A stretch of DNA of 64,000 bases, taken from the NCBI GenBank assembly GCA_030063045.1, contig JAQSEB010000049.1:682001-746000 (forward strand), written 5' to 3'. The notes under the pieces are model-generated. The model was not told where the DNA came from and did not search any database. It saw nothing but the letters and a program-made list of their open reading frames with translations. The position numbers and the translations under genes are program-made. The stretch comes from Pratylenchus scribneri (taxonomy: Eukaryota > Nematoda > Chromadorea > Rhabditida > Pratylenchidae). Below are positions 14,214-28,408 of the stretch, one piece after another (positions within the stretch are counted from its first letter, which is position 1; every line of letters begins with the position of its first letter).

Positions 14214-17200
14214 GGAGAAAATCACCCAGAAAATGCGCAATATATAAATTCATTTATTTCCCCCATCCAATTTTGTTTGTGCATTTTTGTGCCCTCCAAA
14301 TTGCAATATTCTTTTTTTTATATTTTTTCCATATTTTCACATGTGCCTTTCAAATGCTCTCAACAACTTATTTTTCCCATCAATTTGCAATGCTCACAAA
14401 TTTATAAATTTATTCCCTTATTTGTGCATTTTTCCAAACTTTTTCTGATAAATTAGCAAAAACAAAATCACAATCATTAAAGAAACTAATATTAAATAGA
14501 TGGGCGCCAGCCGAAACTGATTTTCCAAATTCTATTTTAGGCCAACACTTTTTTTGACGTTGGTTTGGGATTGAACTGATGAGAAGAAACTAAACGATTA
14601 AATACCTCGAACCGTTATTTTGGCTATAGCTCAACAAGGAAACAACCAATTCAGGAAGGCAATATGCCATTCGAAAGTTCAAAGTGCCCTCTAAAAAGTG
14701 GCTTTACTAATTTTTAAAAAAATAAAACTATTTGTAAAATAAAAACGGCTTTTCCTCATAAATCAGGAAAATTCGAGTTCCAAAGGCATTTATCTTTTTA
14801 AGACTTCATCAAATTAAAATAGGCCAAATTGTAAGAGGACATTTTGGGCTTTCAAAAGGTATATCGCCTTCTTTAGATTGGCCATTGCCTCGCTGAGCTA
14901 TGGGCCAGAAACCAATACAAGGTACTCAATCGGCCTTGCCTAATTACAATTGTCTCCTACTCAAATTCGAGAACATGGACACTCAATGAAGCCTCTCTAG
15001 TTCGACCTATTTGAAGCCAAAAAAAGGGGTCTTTTGCGAAGCCAACTAGGCCAAAATTGTCTTCCCTCTTTCTTTCTGCTTTCTTTCTCCTAAATGCTCA
15101 TGGAAATGAACGAGAATGGGGAAAAGGGGCCGAAAGCCTCCCTCTTTGCTTATTGGCGCCAGCCAATCGAAATACGAAAAAAGAAACAAAGAAGCTGTTG
15201 GCGCTGGGAATGCGACTGGCAGCAAGACATCGAGAATTCTTGAAGGAACATCAGAGAAACTGTCGGCTGGCAGTAACCTCTAGCGAAAAGTATTCCCCCA
15301 ACAACGGTGGCGGAAACGTACGCCTCAAAAAGGGGAACGTGAAGACAGCAGCCGCCGAAAGGGAGGAAAAGCATTGGCCCCGCCGGCATTGATGAACACA
15401 CTCCTCACTCAACCCCAATTCCCCCCACAATTCCCTCCTCTTCATTCCACTAATGTGCTTCTACTATATGTCTCAAATGAAGAGGAGGATTGGGGGCAAC
15501 CGGCCATCGGCCACATCCCAATCCTCCTCATCATTAGAAGAAGAAGCAAAGTAGCAAAGCACAGAGCATTTACTACACAATTCACTCGGTCAAAAATATA
15601 GTATACTAGAATATATACTCATTTTTTCCCATTCGGGCTTCGGTTGGGCATCACCACTAAATTTCCCCCATTCATTCTCACTCATCTCAATTTACGCCCC
15701 CTTGGCCCCCACAATCCATCGGTGGTGGCCCCCGAGGGGTTGTCGCCTTCGGTCGAGAGCGGCTGCCTCCTATTCCCGTCCTCTCGCCCATAGTGTACCG
15801 TTGTGTGCCGCCATTTTTTCATCACCCCCCACCCAACCAATCCATTTTGCCCCATCAACCGTTCTTCTTTTCTTCTTCTTCGCCTTTTACCCCTCATTTA
15901 GCACCAGCCTCCCCTCCTCTTCATCCATTTTCACCCCCTTTTTCAGGGGTCCATCTTCCACTATTTTAGCTCTTCTTCTTCTTCATCATTGGTCTTCGTC
16001 ACTTTCCGCGTCCTACATCGGCCAGCCGCGCCCCACCAACCAACCAATTGCAATTCATCGACGAAAATGTGTCCTCTTCCTCCCTCGAACACCAAAATTC
16101 TTCTTCTTATTCGGCCTCCTCCTCCTCTTCTTTTGGGCAAAAATTGACTTCCTCCCAATTGGTCTTCTATTAATTTTCCATCCATTCTCTTAATCCTCCC
16201 TAAAAAGTTGTTCTTCCAGCCGAAATCTATTGCCATCCTTCACAGTTCACACAAATCCATTAATTCACAATCACAACCGTCTGCTGTTCGCGCCCAACCA
16301 AACATGACGTTCATTTTTTGGATTAGAAGCGGTTCAAAAAAGGAGCAAAGCCCCCCTTTTTGGGGGGATTAACTGCATTTTGACAGCAGTGAAAAAAATC
16401 TTGCGGAAGCCAATTTGTCTCCATCTTAATAATCCTTCTTGATTCGGATTCCATTTCCAAAATTTACAATTTCTCTTTTTAATTCCCCAATTAAAACAAA
16501 AACCACTCCAATTTTTTATATGGTAATGGTTAAGGGCATTCATTACTTTTTTTAAATTTACGCAAAAAATTAACTTGATTATTGATTAAAAATATCCATT
16601 TTTTTTATCAATTTTCATTTCATTTTTCAATGATACCAATACCAAGCTAGATCTTTGATTCTTGATGCTCTGCAATTGCATCCTACATAAACAAAATAAA
16701 TCAAACTTCCTACACCCCATTTTAGATAAATGCTTAGCTTTTCAATCCAACTTTTCATTATTTTATGCTTAAAGGTTTGCTCGCTTTTAAAATGGTTCAA
16801 AATAACAAAATAAACATTATTTCGTCAATTTAGCATTTAAGTTCAAAAACCTTTCAAAAAATTGGTTTTCAAACCAATCAATCAGCTTAACAAGACAATA
16901 TTCTCTCCCACTTCAGAGTTCAGACAATAGTCCAAAATCCCAAATGTCCTCACATAAACTTCTCATAATCACATTATTTCCCCCATCAATTCTCAACTCC
17001 GCGGACCGCGCCCCTCACACAAAAGCACCATCAGCTGCTGTTTTGCGTGTGATTTAGTCTTTGCTTCTTTATTTTCTAATATTCTCTTCGCATTCTCTTG
17101 CGAGCTTTCTCCCCGTCGGCGACAATGCTGCCGACCGATGGTAGTGTTTGAGGGCACATTTTTGGTGGCCCCGACAGCGGTCGCTAACCCCGCCGGTCGC

Positions 17201-17967
17201 CTCCCCCACCCCTCCAGCGTTTTCCTCGACCATCCACCCGCCACAAAGCTCTCCCCTTCTCTTTCCGCCTCGTACTGCTTTATCGATTCCAGTGTGTGCT
17301 TCTCCACACCACCACCACTACTGTCCAACAAAAACCACCCAACAACAGTCTCCTCACCCCTCCGGCTCCCCAATCTCCCTAGCAGCCCCTTTGAATTGGG
17401 GGAAAACGACGACGACATCGTCCCCTTCTTTTTGCTCTCCCCTCGGCCCCCACTTTATTTGTCGCACACCTTTATATTCGCCCCGTTTCCAACATTTCCC
17501 AAAATTTTCGTTATTTTCAACCACCCATAGTCCCATCTCATCATTCAAAAAAACCTGGATTAAATCTTATAAAAAAAACAAAAATATTAGTTTAGGTCGA
17601 AATCACGGTTTAAGTGTATCAATCAAATTTTATTAGTTCCGTACTCATTTAATTTTTTATGCTCATTTTCAAGGTCGCCAAAGACCAAACCATATTCTAT
17701 CCAAAATAATCAACAGTTTATAAAAAATTGGCGCTACTTTTCTTTTTAAAGATCTTGTTCTAGGTTTTGTCCATCCCTAAATTTCCACAATTTTTATATT
17801 ATCCCATAGTTCCCTGCAATCTTTAATCTTTCCATTTTTTTCATACGATTTTCATTACTTCATTTTTTAATGAATTATTAATTTCCAGCAGATCAGAAAG
17901 AAATTCAGCCAATTTTCCATTAAAAACAATCAATTGCATTTTCATCAATCATCATATCTCGCATCGG
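14214..17967. other. Intergenic region between cadherin and GSK-3, no gene seen
   Basis: It begins with the cadherin 3' UTR and contains the foldback copy at 14619-14907. There are strongly pyrimidine-rich stretches (about 15700-16200 and 17190-17530 on the + strand) whose long frames are low-complexity Ser/Pro/Leu or Lys/Arg/Glu artefacts. GC content rises locally near 17100-17450. A TTTCCAG acceptor-like site at about 17889, 79 bp before the GSK-3 start codon, could be a 5' UTR or spliced-leader acceptor. Confidence 0.6.
14619..14907. mobile_element. Foldback/MITE-like element, copy 10, downstream of cadherin
   Basis: Well-preserved copy beginning TTGGCTATAGCTCAACAAGG and ending CTCGCTGAGCTATGGGCC, about 290 bp, 400 bp past the cadherin stop. 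The arms are complementary through AGGAAGGCAATATGCCATTC on the left and AAAAGGTATATCGCCTTCTT on the right. Confidence 0.7.
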
Positions 17968-20900
17968 ATGAGCAACACAAAACGAGCGGTATGTTTTTTT
18001 GGTTTGATTGAACACATTGGAATTCGGATGCTTGAAATGCTAAACTTAATCAAAAATCAATAGAATCATCAAAAATTAGATAAAAATTGATCGCAAAAAA
18101 CTTAAGGTCGAAGCAAAAAACTTCAGGTTTTAGCAAAAAATCTTCAGGTCTAAAACAAAATCTTAGTGTTTTTAAGAATTTATTGATTAATTATTAATAT
18201 TGACTGTTGGGTTTTATATGCAGTCTAACAACTAACATTGATGAGAGCATTCGAATTCAATGAATGGATTAAGACAAGAAATTTGTAAAACAAAAATTTT
18301 CTTCAACTTTTCAGGATGTTCAAACAGTGAGGGCGTCTTCGCCGGGGTTAGGGACGGAACGCGACATCGGTAAGTGTTTGTACAGAATCAAATTTACAAT
18401 AAATTCCTATCATTTTGTACAGAATTGCAATACGCGGACAGCAAGGTGATCGGCAATGGCTCATTTGGAGTGGTCTACCGGGCCGTTTTGGTGCACAACA
18501 ATGAGGAGGTGGCAATCAAGAAAGTACTGCAGGACAAACGTTACAAGGTTTTTATTTGAATATAATTAAAAAATGGCGAATATTATTATTGGAGACCAAT
18601 AAAAAATGGTTTTCCGTTAATTTTGGAATAGGGAGAAGGTTTTTTGCCGAGACCCAAGTGGTCGGTTTTTTGGATGATTTTAGTATTCGATCTTACAATT
18701 AAAGAAAACATTCTATAAACCTCATCGAGTTATTTGAATGAGGTGAGAAATATAGATTGTCGTTTCTGGGGGTTTGACCAAACCAAAAGTGAAAATATTA
18801 AACCGTCCAAACCATATCTGGTTTTTGGTTAATACGACCCAAACCATGATAATCATCTATAGGCCAATCGATGCATCTTTACCAGCTCTATAGACTAGGG
18901 TTAATAATTAATATGGTTTATTTAAGATCAATTAAAAAGATTTTGACCAAAAACCGATAACCGATCCCTCGAGAGTAAAGACCTTTCACAATCAGCAAAA
19001 AATCGATAATAGAAAATCGATGAACTAAAATATTTTGGTTTCAAAATTGTTTTTAATTTATAATCGTTAATTGGTTTTTGTTATACTTTTCAGAACCGGG
19101 AATTGCAAATTATGCGGCGGCTTGAGCATCGGAATGTGGTCAAACTCAAATACTTTTTCTACTCTGCCGGCGACAAGAAGGACGAACTTTACTTAAATCT
19201 CATCCTGGAGTTCGTCCCTGACACAGTCTACCGGGGTTTGTTAAATATTAATTTTATGGAATTTTTTAACAAATATTAATAATGTAAAATCAACATTAAA
19301 AATTTTGTAAAGGAAAATAAATTATAGGTAAAAAGGTTCAAAACCATTAGGATGAAGAAATGCTCTTCTTCAAAAAAGGATGAATGAGAAAAAGATTATC
19401 TTTAGGAGCCTTTTATTTCTGTTCTGATTCCAACATAATCCATTTGTTGATTCGGTTGAAGCATTTTTTGGACACATCCAAGCTGCAATTAGAAAAAACC
19501 GTTAATTTGAATTGAAACCGAAAGTAATTTAAAAAAATTTCTAAAAATTATTAAATTTTTCCTTCACAAATTAATCAATATTTAATCTTTTCCCTCTCCA
19601 ATTTCAGTGGCCAGGCATTATTCCAAGCAACGCCAACTTATCCCAATCACCTACACCCGGGTTTACATGTATCAACTTTTTCGCGCCTTGGGCTACATAC
19701 ACAGCATCGGTGAGTGATTTTGGAATAAATTTAAAATTAAATTCATAGTTAGGGTAAAATAAGGGAATTAAAAAATAAATAAAATTTAATCGGAATAATT
19801 TTTAACCATTTTCTTCAGGAATTTGCCATCGCGACATCAAACCGCAAAATCTACTTTTGAATGTCCAAACATCTGTTTTGAAGGTTTTAGTTTAATAAAA
19901 TAAATCTTAAAATTTCCCAATTAATTTTTAGTTATGTGATTTTGGATCTGCAAAAAGCCTGGTCCCGGGCGAGCCAAATGTGGCTTACATATGTTCACGG
20001 TTTGCATTGAATTTTAAACTCAGCCAAAATTCCCCTAATTTTTAAGTTATTATCGGGCACCGGAGCTGATTTTTGGCGCAACCGATTACACAACTCGAAT
20101 TGGTTGGTTTAATTTTGAAATTATTTTGGATTAAATTATTAATTTTTAAAGATGTTTGGTCGGCGGGCACAGTTTTGGCCGAATTGTTGATGGGACAGCC
20201 ATTTTTTCCTGGCGATTCAGGTTTTCGCTTTTGATTATAAATGATAGTTAAACATAAGAAAATAAATTATTTGGGAATTTTCAATGGGAAAAAAATTATT
20301 TGACTCTACCGGGATTCGAACCCATGGCCTAATAAAATGCATTTTTTAAAGGGGTGGATCAACTGGTGGAAATAATCAAAGTGTTGGGCACACCCTCCCG
20401 TGACGAAATACAGCAAATGAATCCAAATTACAAAGAATTCCGGTTTCCAACAATTCGCCCGCATCCATGGTCCAGAGTAAGTCAAAAATTAGAATTTAGG
20501 GCAAAAAAGGAGGGAATAAATTTTTAATATTTTTCACAAAAACGTTAAGATTTTCGGAAAAATGACAATTTCCAAAAATTTTTAATCTTCCATTTTTAAA
20601 GGTTTTTCGCCCGCGAACGTCCTCAGACACCATCGACCTGGTCTCCAATCTCCTCAAATACAACCCGGAGGCGCGACTTACACCGCACCAGGCGATGGCC
20701 CATGAATTCTTCAGCGAACTCCGAGTTGCCGGCGTCAAGCTGCCCTCAAATGCTCCAATGCCCCCACTTTTCGATTTCAGGTTTGGATTTTAAAAATAGG
20801 AAAAATGGGTCAAAACCTAAACTTATTTTCGTTTTTTTTTCAGTGACGAGGAACTGTCAAATTGTGATTCGGAGCTCAAAGAGCGACTTTGGCCCAAACA

Positions 20901-21355
20901 AGCCATGCCAGCAGCCATTCCTCAGCAGGTGAATGATGCAACGGCCGGTGGTTCGCAGGCAGCAAGCAGGAAAAGCAGTGCCGAGGTTAGCCTAAACACC
21001 GAATTTGGGGGGGGGGGGGCAAAAAATCAGTAAATTAGTCAATAAAAAAATATTTTCAAATTAATTTTTTCCACGTCTTTTTCAGAGCATCAACAAAAAC
21101 AGTGAAAGCACCAAACAAGGTTCAAAAAGCCCGGCAAGAAGTGCAAATGGAGGCGGTGGCGGCGATTCATCCCAACATCAACTGCGCAAGAAATCAGCAA
21201 CAGGGACTCCAGCCGGATGCGGTTTGCCCGATTGTGGTGGCGGCGGTGGAAATAATTCAACGGCGACCAATGCCCAACAACAATCCCAATCCCATGGCCA
21301 GCCTCCTCCTCAACAACAGCAGCAACAGGCATCGTCGGCCACTTTGCAAGGATGA
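17968..21355 (+). CDS. gsk-3: Glycogen synthase kinase 3 (Ser/Thr kinase)
   Basis: Cytosolic/nuclear kinase of the Wnt, insulin and cell-fate pathways. Thirteen exons join in phase to 472 residues: 17968-17988, 18315-18369, 18423-18547, 19094-19235, 19608-19709, 19819-19883, 19932-19999, 20047-20102, 20152-20220, 20352-20476, 20602-20780, 20844-20985, 21086-21355. Kinase landmarks are the glycine loop GNGSFGVV (36-43), ATP lysine K58 in VAIKK, catalytic D154 in CHRDIKPQN and DFG at 173-175. The activation-loop tyrosine is Y189 in AYICSRYYRAPEL, followed by FGATDYT. The RDIELQY stretch just before the kinase domain matches the family. The N terminus is short and lacks the RPRTTSFAE-type inhibitory serine of vertebrate GSK3. 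The tail after about residue 350 is Gly/Ser/Gln-rich and unlike vertebrate tails. The start is the first ATG in frame with the 7-codon first exon; alternative upstream exons cannot be excluded. Confidence 0.96.
20300..20335 (-). repeat. tRNA-like T-arm (B-box) fragment in GSK-3 intron
   Basis: On the minus strand this reads CATGGGTTCGAATCCCGGTA, a good T-arm and RNA polymerase III B-box (GGTTCGAATCC), followed downstream by a T-run. No complete tRNA cloverleaf could be built. Most likely a tRNA-derived SINE remnant. Confidence 0.4.
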
Positions 21356-22318
21356 GAATGATGATGGATGATGAATGAAGAAAAGTGAAATCAAAACAAT
21401 TTTGGGGACACTGGATGACATCAAATCAAAAGCAGAGCACACCGATCTTTTTTATCCTCCCACAAATCCTCCAGTCGCCTCCTCCTATTTTGTCTATTCC
21501 CTCCTCTCCTCTCCCTCCCAAATTCATTCAACATTTTTTTTGTTCATTTTGGACACATTTAATTTCCACACATTTTTTCTGCGGCCGATATTTTTTATTT
21601 TCTCCTATTTTTCCATTATTTTAACACAAAAATATGTATCACATATAAATTTTTTCAACATCAATAAATTTGGAGTTTTGGATGTTTTTTTTCACATATG
21701 ATTCTTGCGCCTAATTTCACCGGTCATCCAATTTTCCCATAATACTTAGGCAATGAAATGAGAAATTTAAATAAAAATGAGGAATTTTTAATTTGAAAAA
21801 TTTCTAAAATTCACATTTTTGTCAAAAAAATCCTCAAAAAATGAAAAGTAAGGTAGGAAAAATTGGCGGCGGTGAAAATCAGTGTGCTCGCTCACACACA
21901 TTTATTTCCTTCTTTTTGCTGCTCTGTTGATTCAATCGCCGTGTTTCCCCCGAATTTTTATCTTTGAATTTTGCCCCCCCCCCCCTCCCCTCCCCTTTTC
22001 CCTTGTACACATAAAAATAAATGCCCTCCCCTATTTGTACCCATTTCATCAATTTGTTGACCGCGCTTTTCATTAATTTTCATTTGGCTTATCCATGAAA
22101 AAAAATCACAAAATTCACCACCCCAAAATGTGTTTTTCCTCCTTCTCTCCTTTGCAACATTACATATTTTAGAATGAATTTTTTCATTATGTTTTTTTGT
22201 GTGATGTGTTGAATTTTATTATTCAATTAAAATTGAAAAAAAATGAAAAGGAAAAACAATGGAAAAAACGATCAAAAACAATGAAAATATTGGGAACAAA
22301 AATTGCTAAATTATTCAT
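21356..22318. other. Convergent 3' region between GSK-3 and MED29 genes
   Basis: Nearly 1 kb between two converging stop codons, holding both 3' UTRs. It contains AATAAA-like signals, pyrimidine-rich and C-run DNA near 21970-22010, and no frame that looks coding. Confidence 0.6.
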
Positions 22319-25053
22319 TCATTCCTTTTTTGTGCCCGAAATTCGACCCATCAAAGCATTCAAACTGGCAATGTTCGATTTGATTGCCTCTTTGTCGGCG
22401 TTCATCAGCTCCGAAAAACCGTGCAAAACTTGAGGCAATGTGGAAGTTGGAGCACTGCAAAAAATTGTCAAATTAAAGGAAAAATTTAATATTTAAAAAT
22501 GAAATTAAAATTTACTTGATTTCGGCCGGTGTTGGCAACCAGGCAACGGCCGATCCCGCTTGCTGATTGTATAATTTGCCTTGTTGCCGGTTGACCTCTT
22601 GGATGAGAAACTGCAAAAAAGGAGGAATTTAATTGTGATCATATTTTTGGAAAGTGAATTTGAAAAAATAAGTTATTGCTTAATTTCCTGAACCTAAAGA
22701 GAAGGAATAAATAAATCTGTGATTTAATTCATCTTAAAGTTATTTTGAAAGAATATGAATAATAATTTTTGACTCCCAAAAATTTTGTTTATGCCTAAAG
22801 TATCAAATTATTCCGAAAGTCAAGGGTGAACATTATTTCCTACTCCCACCCAAATATATTGTGCTTACAATGTTCCGTTCAATTTGGTCGCAAATGTTCA
22901 TGAATTGATTTCGTGCCTGCTCATACTGCTCCCTGGGTGATAAATCCATTGAAGATGCCGCTTTTTTCGTCGATGATTTTCCTTCACCCAACATTCCACC
23001 ACCGCCTTCATCCGTTGAACGCACTGACCCAGGTTGTTGAATGCCACCGCCGGCGCCACTCACAGATTGGGGGTTGACGGATTGAGGATTTTGAATGGAG
23101 AGGGGGTTTTGTACGGAATGTGGATTGTTCAGCACGGATTGGGGGCCACCGCCAAAGCCCAAATTTGAATGAGGCGGACCAATGGAATGTGGGCCGCCGG
23201 CTGGTCCAATTGAATGTGGGCCTCCTGTGGAAATAATTTGGGAATTATTTTGGGATGGATTTCGGTAAGGATTATTAGTCGAATTGATGACCCCTCACTT
23301 TTTAAAATTTAGGTCTCGGGTTCGAACCCGCTCCGAGGAAGCTATTTTTTTCGAACTTAATTTTCACTTTTATGGATTGCTACAGTAGATTTCTATGCTA
23401 AATAAAATTTTTGAATTGTAAATGAATTTATTCCTTAATATGAATCCGAAATATTTTTGTCGAAAATTAAAGCTATTAACCTTGTCCAATGGAATGCGGA
23501 CCGCCTGCTGGTCCAATCGAATGTGGTCCACCGGTGGTGCCCAAATTTGAATGCGGCCCTCCGATGGTCGCTGGCTTCTTTTCCTCATGTTTCTCCGTTG
23601 TTGCCGATGATTCCGTTGCAATTCTTTCAATGGTCTTTTCGGCATATTGATTCAATTCCTGAATAAACGGAGATTTTTATAAAGTTACTCAACATTTTGT
23701 GAATAAAACTGACCATAATTGCCCTCCTCAACTCCTTCAGCATCAACATTTTGGCGGAGGCGATTGGGTCGAATTCCATGGATGAAACCGTCGGTGGTTG
23801 TCCTTGGCCACCGAGCATTGATTGTTGTTGAGGTTGGCGGCCGCCAGCGGAAGAGGAAGTGGCCGATCCAACACTGGCCGGTGCACCACCACTCACAGTG
23901 CCAGGGCCAAATTGGCTGCCCAATGAGGCGGGTGTGGCCATTTGATGTTGGTGGATTGGAGGCCCAATTGAGCCGGGTTGCTGTAGTTGATGGACTGATC
24001 CTGAAGTTTAGAAAGAATGTATTATCTCATAAAAACGCGTTGATTGAGTTATAACAGAAGATAAACATTTTTGAAAATTTTTGACACGAAGGACCACTCA
24101 TTTTTTTTAAATTTAGGTCTCGGGTTCGAATCCGCTCAGAGGAAGGTATTTTTTGATTAGGTAAAAAAATGAAAAAATAAAATTCTTTGATTGATATATA
24201 ATAAGACGAAACCCAACCAAGCATATTTTTAAAATTTTATGATTTTCCAAACTTTTAAATCATTTTGAAATTTTGAATCAAACCTGGTTGTTGCATTTGT
24301 CCAATTGAATGCGGTTGTTGCAATTGTTGTTGCGGTGTATTTGGTCCGGACATTGGATTGGTCATTTGCTGGGAATGGGGGCCGACCATCATTTGTGGAC
24401 CACCGCTGCTGCCATACATTTGCTGCTGTTGTGGACTGAATTGAATGGGGCCAACCGAACCGGGACCGGGATGTGGGTAGACGCCTCCAGGTCCAGGGTT
24501 GATCTGTGAAATAATTTCATGTAAAAATTGCTTAAAAACTTAAATATTGGAGGTTTTATTTTCTCATCTAGAGTGCAATTTAAAAATCAAGTTGAGTACC
24601 GATACTATTGCAGTTTGGCCTCTAACTGGGGAAAGGATGAGGATGATGATGAAAGATCATCTCAGCTCCATTTTCCTCTTCAATCTGCATCATCCTCATC
24701 ATTACCATCTTCTTCTTCTTCATCATCCGCATCGTTTTCTTCTTAATCATCCTGATCATCATCTTCTTCTTCTTCATCATCCTCATCCTCATCCTTTCCC
24801 CAGTTAGGGGCCAAATTGCAATATTGAAAAATTCAAATAAACCTGTTGTTGTGCGGGTGATGGTGACGCCGCAACATTCGGTGATGACATTTGCGGATGG
24901 GAACCGGGCGCCATATTCATTCGCTTAAATATTTAACATTAATTTGCATAAAATATCAACCAAATTTTATACCACAATGCGCACTCCTTGAGGTGGTTGT
25001 TGATTTTGATTGGATGGTGGTTGATTGCCTTTGCCCGGCTGTTGATAATACAT
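22319..25053 (-). CDS. mdt-29: Mediator complex subunit 29 homologue (Intersex/MDT-29-like)
   Basis: Probable subunit of the Mediator complex, which links transcription factors to RNA polymerase II in the nucleus. Eight exons join in phase to 477 residues: 25053-24973, 24923-24843, 24503-24284, 24000-23714, 23658-23481, 23224-22869, 22610-22516, 22454-22319. The N-terminal third is Gln/Pro/Gly-rich. The MED29-like core appears as FDPIASAKMLMLKELRRAIM (exon 4), QYAEKTIERIA (exon 5), NQFMNICDQIERNI (exon 6) and the C-terminal VLHGFSELMNADKEAIKSN helix. This order matches the FDPV..YK.L...L and F...CDQLE pattern of human MED29. Core helices 1 and 2 are split by a His/Gly/Pro insert with several GGPHSIG copies, making the protein more than twice the human length. 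Two introns carry tRNA-like SINE pieces and one a foldback element. The gene lies 295 bp downstream of enolase on the same strand. Confidence 0.78.
23280..23350 (+). repeat. tRNA-derived SINE-like fragment, copy 1
   Basis: TAGGTCTCGGGTTCGAACCC followed by GCTCCGAGGAAGCTA and a T-run. It has a B-box (GGTTCGAACCC), and a possible A-box-like TAGTCGAATTG lies about 45 bp upstream. It shares its core and flank with copies 2 and 3. It sits in an intron of the minus-strand MED29 gene. Confidence 0.5.
24085..24160 (+). repeat. tRNA-derived SINE-like fragment, copy 2
   Basis: ATTTAGGTCTCGGGTTCGAA then TCCGCTCAGAGGAAGGTA and a T-run. It matches copy 1 over about 50 bp including the preceding CACTCATTTTTT stretch. 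It lies in a MED29 intron. Confidence 0.5.
24607..24822. mobile_element. Foldback element with GAT/ATC microsatellite core, copy 1
   Basis: The left arm ATTGCAGTTTGGCCTCTAAC then TGGGGAAAGGATGAGGATGA is mirrored by CATCCTCATCCTTTCCCCAG then TTAGGGGCCAAATTGCAAT. The middle is CATCATC/TTCTTC repeats. It lies within a MED29 intron. Confidence 0.6.
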
Positions 25054-25348
25054 TTTGTTTTGCTTGTAAAAGTTTTAAACCATTATTCCGTGTTTAATAT
25101 ATAAAATACTGTAAAAGCAGCCGAAATTCTCCGACCAACTACAATAGAAAACATTTAATTACGATTTATCAAATATTTATTCATTTTATCCAAATCAAGG
25201 ACATAAATTACGGGAAATTGTCTCTAAATTGGTCGAAATTATTTGCGAACCGAAAATTTAATTGGGTCTAACAATTTAAATTGAATATTTGGGTCAAAAT
25301 GGGGATCGATCGCCTATAATTAATTCATCATTTCATCTCATCCAATCA
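25054..25348 (-). promoter_or_regulatory. Short gap between enolase stop and MED29 start, possible operon spacer
   Basis: The two genes lie 295 bp apart head-to-tail on the minus strand. Read on the minus strand, TGCTTTTACAG (about 25110) and CTTTTACAAG just before the MED29 ATG could serve as trans-splice acceptors. There is no direct proof of co-transcription. Confidence 0.35.
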
Positions 25349-27623
<2,275 letters not shown>

Positions 27624-28408
27624 ATTGAAAAAAGAATTAAAATTTTTTCGTAAAATTGTTTCTTAAATCAAAAATCAATGGCAAATTAAAAAATCATGAA
27701 AAATGATCAATAAATTGGTAGATTGATTGAGCAAGCAAAGTTAATAAAATAAAGAGAAGAATCACTGAATCAGGCCATTAATTAAACTCAAGTGGCTTAG
27801 GGTAAAAATAATAAAGATCAACAAATGGAAATGGAAAGGTATAAAGGAAAGGCTAAAAAATAATCATCCGAAAGGGAGTGGAAGTGGATGGAGTAGGGAC
27901 CAAACACGCCATCATCATCTCGCAATTCGCAAACAAAAAAAAGGTTGCTTAATTAAAAAGAAGATGAATTTTTTGACAATCTTTGGTAATGTTTCTATTT
28001 TTTTCTACTCAATTTTTCTGGAATCTATTGCTCAAAGATTCTCGCGCAACAGTGTCATGTCAACAAAAAAAATCATTGATTCCGTTTTTCCGGTTTTCTG
28101 GAAAAAAATTTTTAATTTGAACATTGATTTCTTTAATCAAAATTAAATGTTTTGCATTTTATTATAATTGGGATATTATATCATTTTCTCTGATCGTCTA
28201 GCATCGAAAATTTATTATTCTATTTTTCCCGAATTAATTTATTGATTTTTTTGAGGTTACGCCTCGCCTATCGCCTTGCGCGTTGCAAATGCAAACTGCT
28301 AAACGCAGTGGACGTGATGTGATGTGATGTAAAAAACAAAACAAAAAACATTCCGTTATTACAACAAAATATAGTTCAATTTCAGGATTTTAATTAGCTT
28401 CATTAAAA
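27624..28408. promoter_or_regulatory. Divergent intergenic region between enolase and the J-protein gene
   Basis: About 785 bp between two outward-facing start codons, so it should hold both promoters. Features seen are AT-rich DNA, a short GTGATGTGATGTGATGT tandem near 28315, and AATTTCAG at about 28384 just before the J-protein ATG, which could be a spliced-leader acceptor. Confidence 0.5.

Noticed and set aside
15057..15392. 111-codon frame with a hydrophobic start
   Set aside because: No recognisable domain, Lys/Arg-rich tail, no splice or conservation support, and competing frames on the other strand.
16993..17636. Overlapping long frames on both strands upstream of GSK-3
   Set aside because: They come from pyrimidine-rich, locally GC-rich DNA and translate to Ser/Pro or Gly/Glu low complexity. 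Likely flanking or 5' regulatory sequence.
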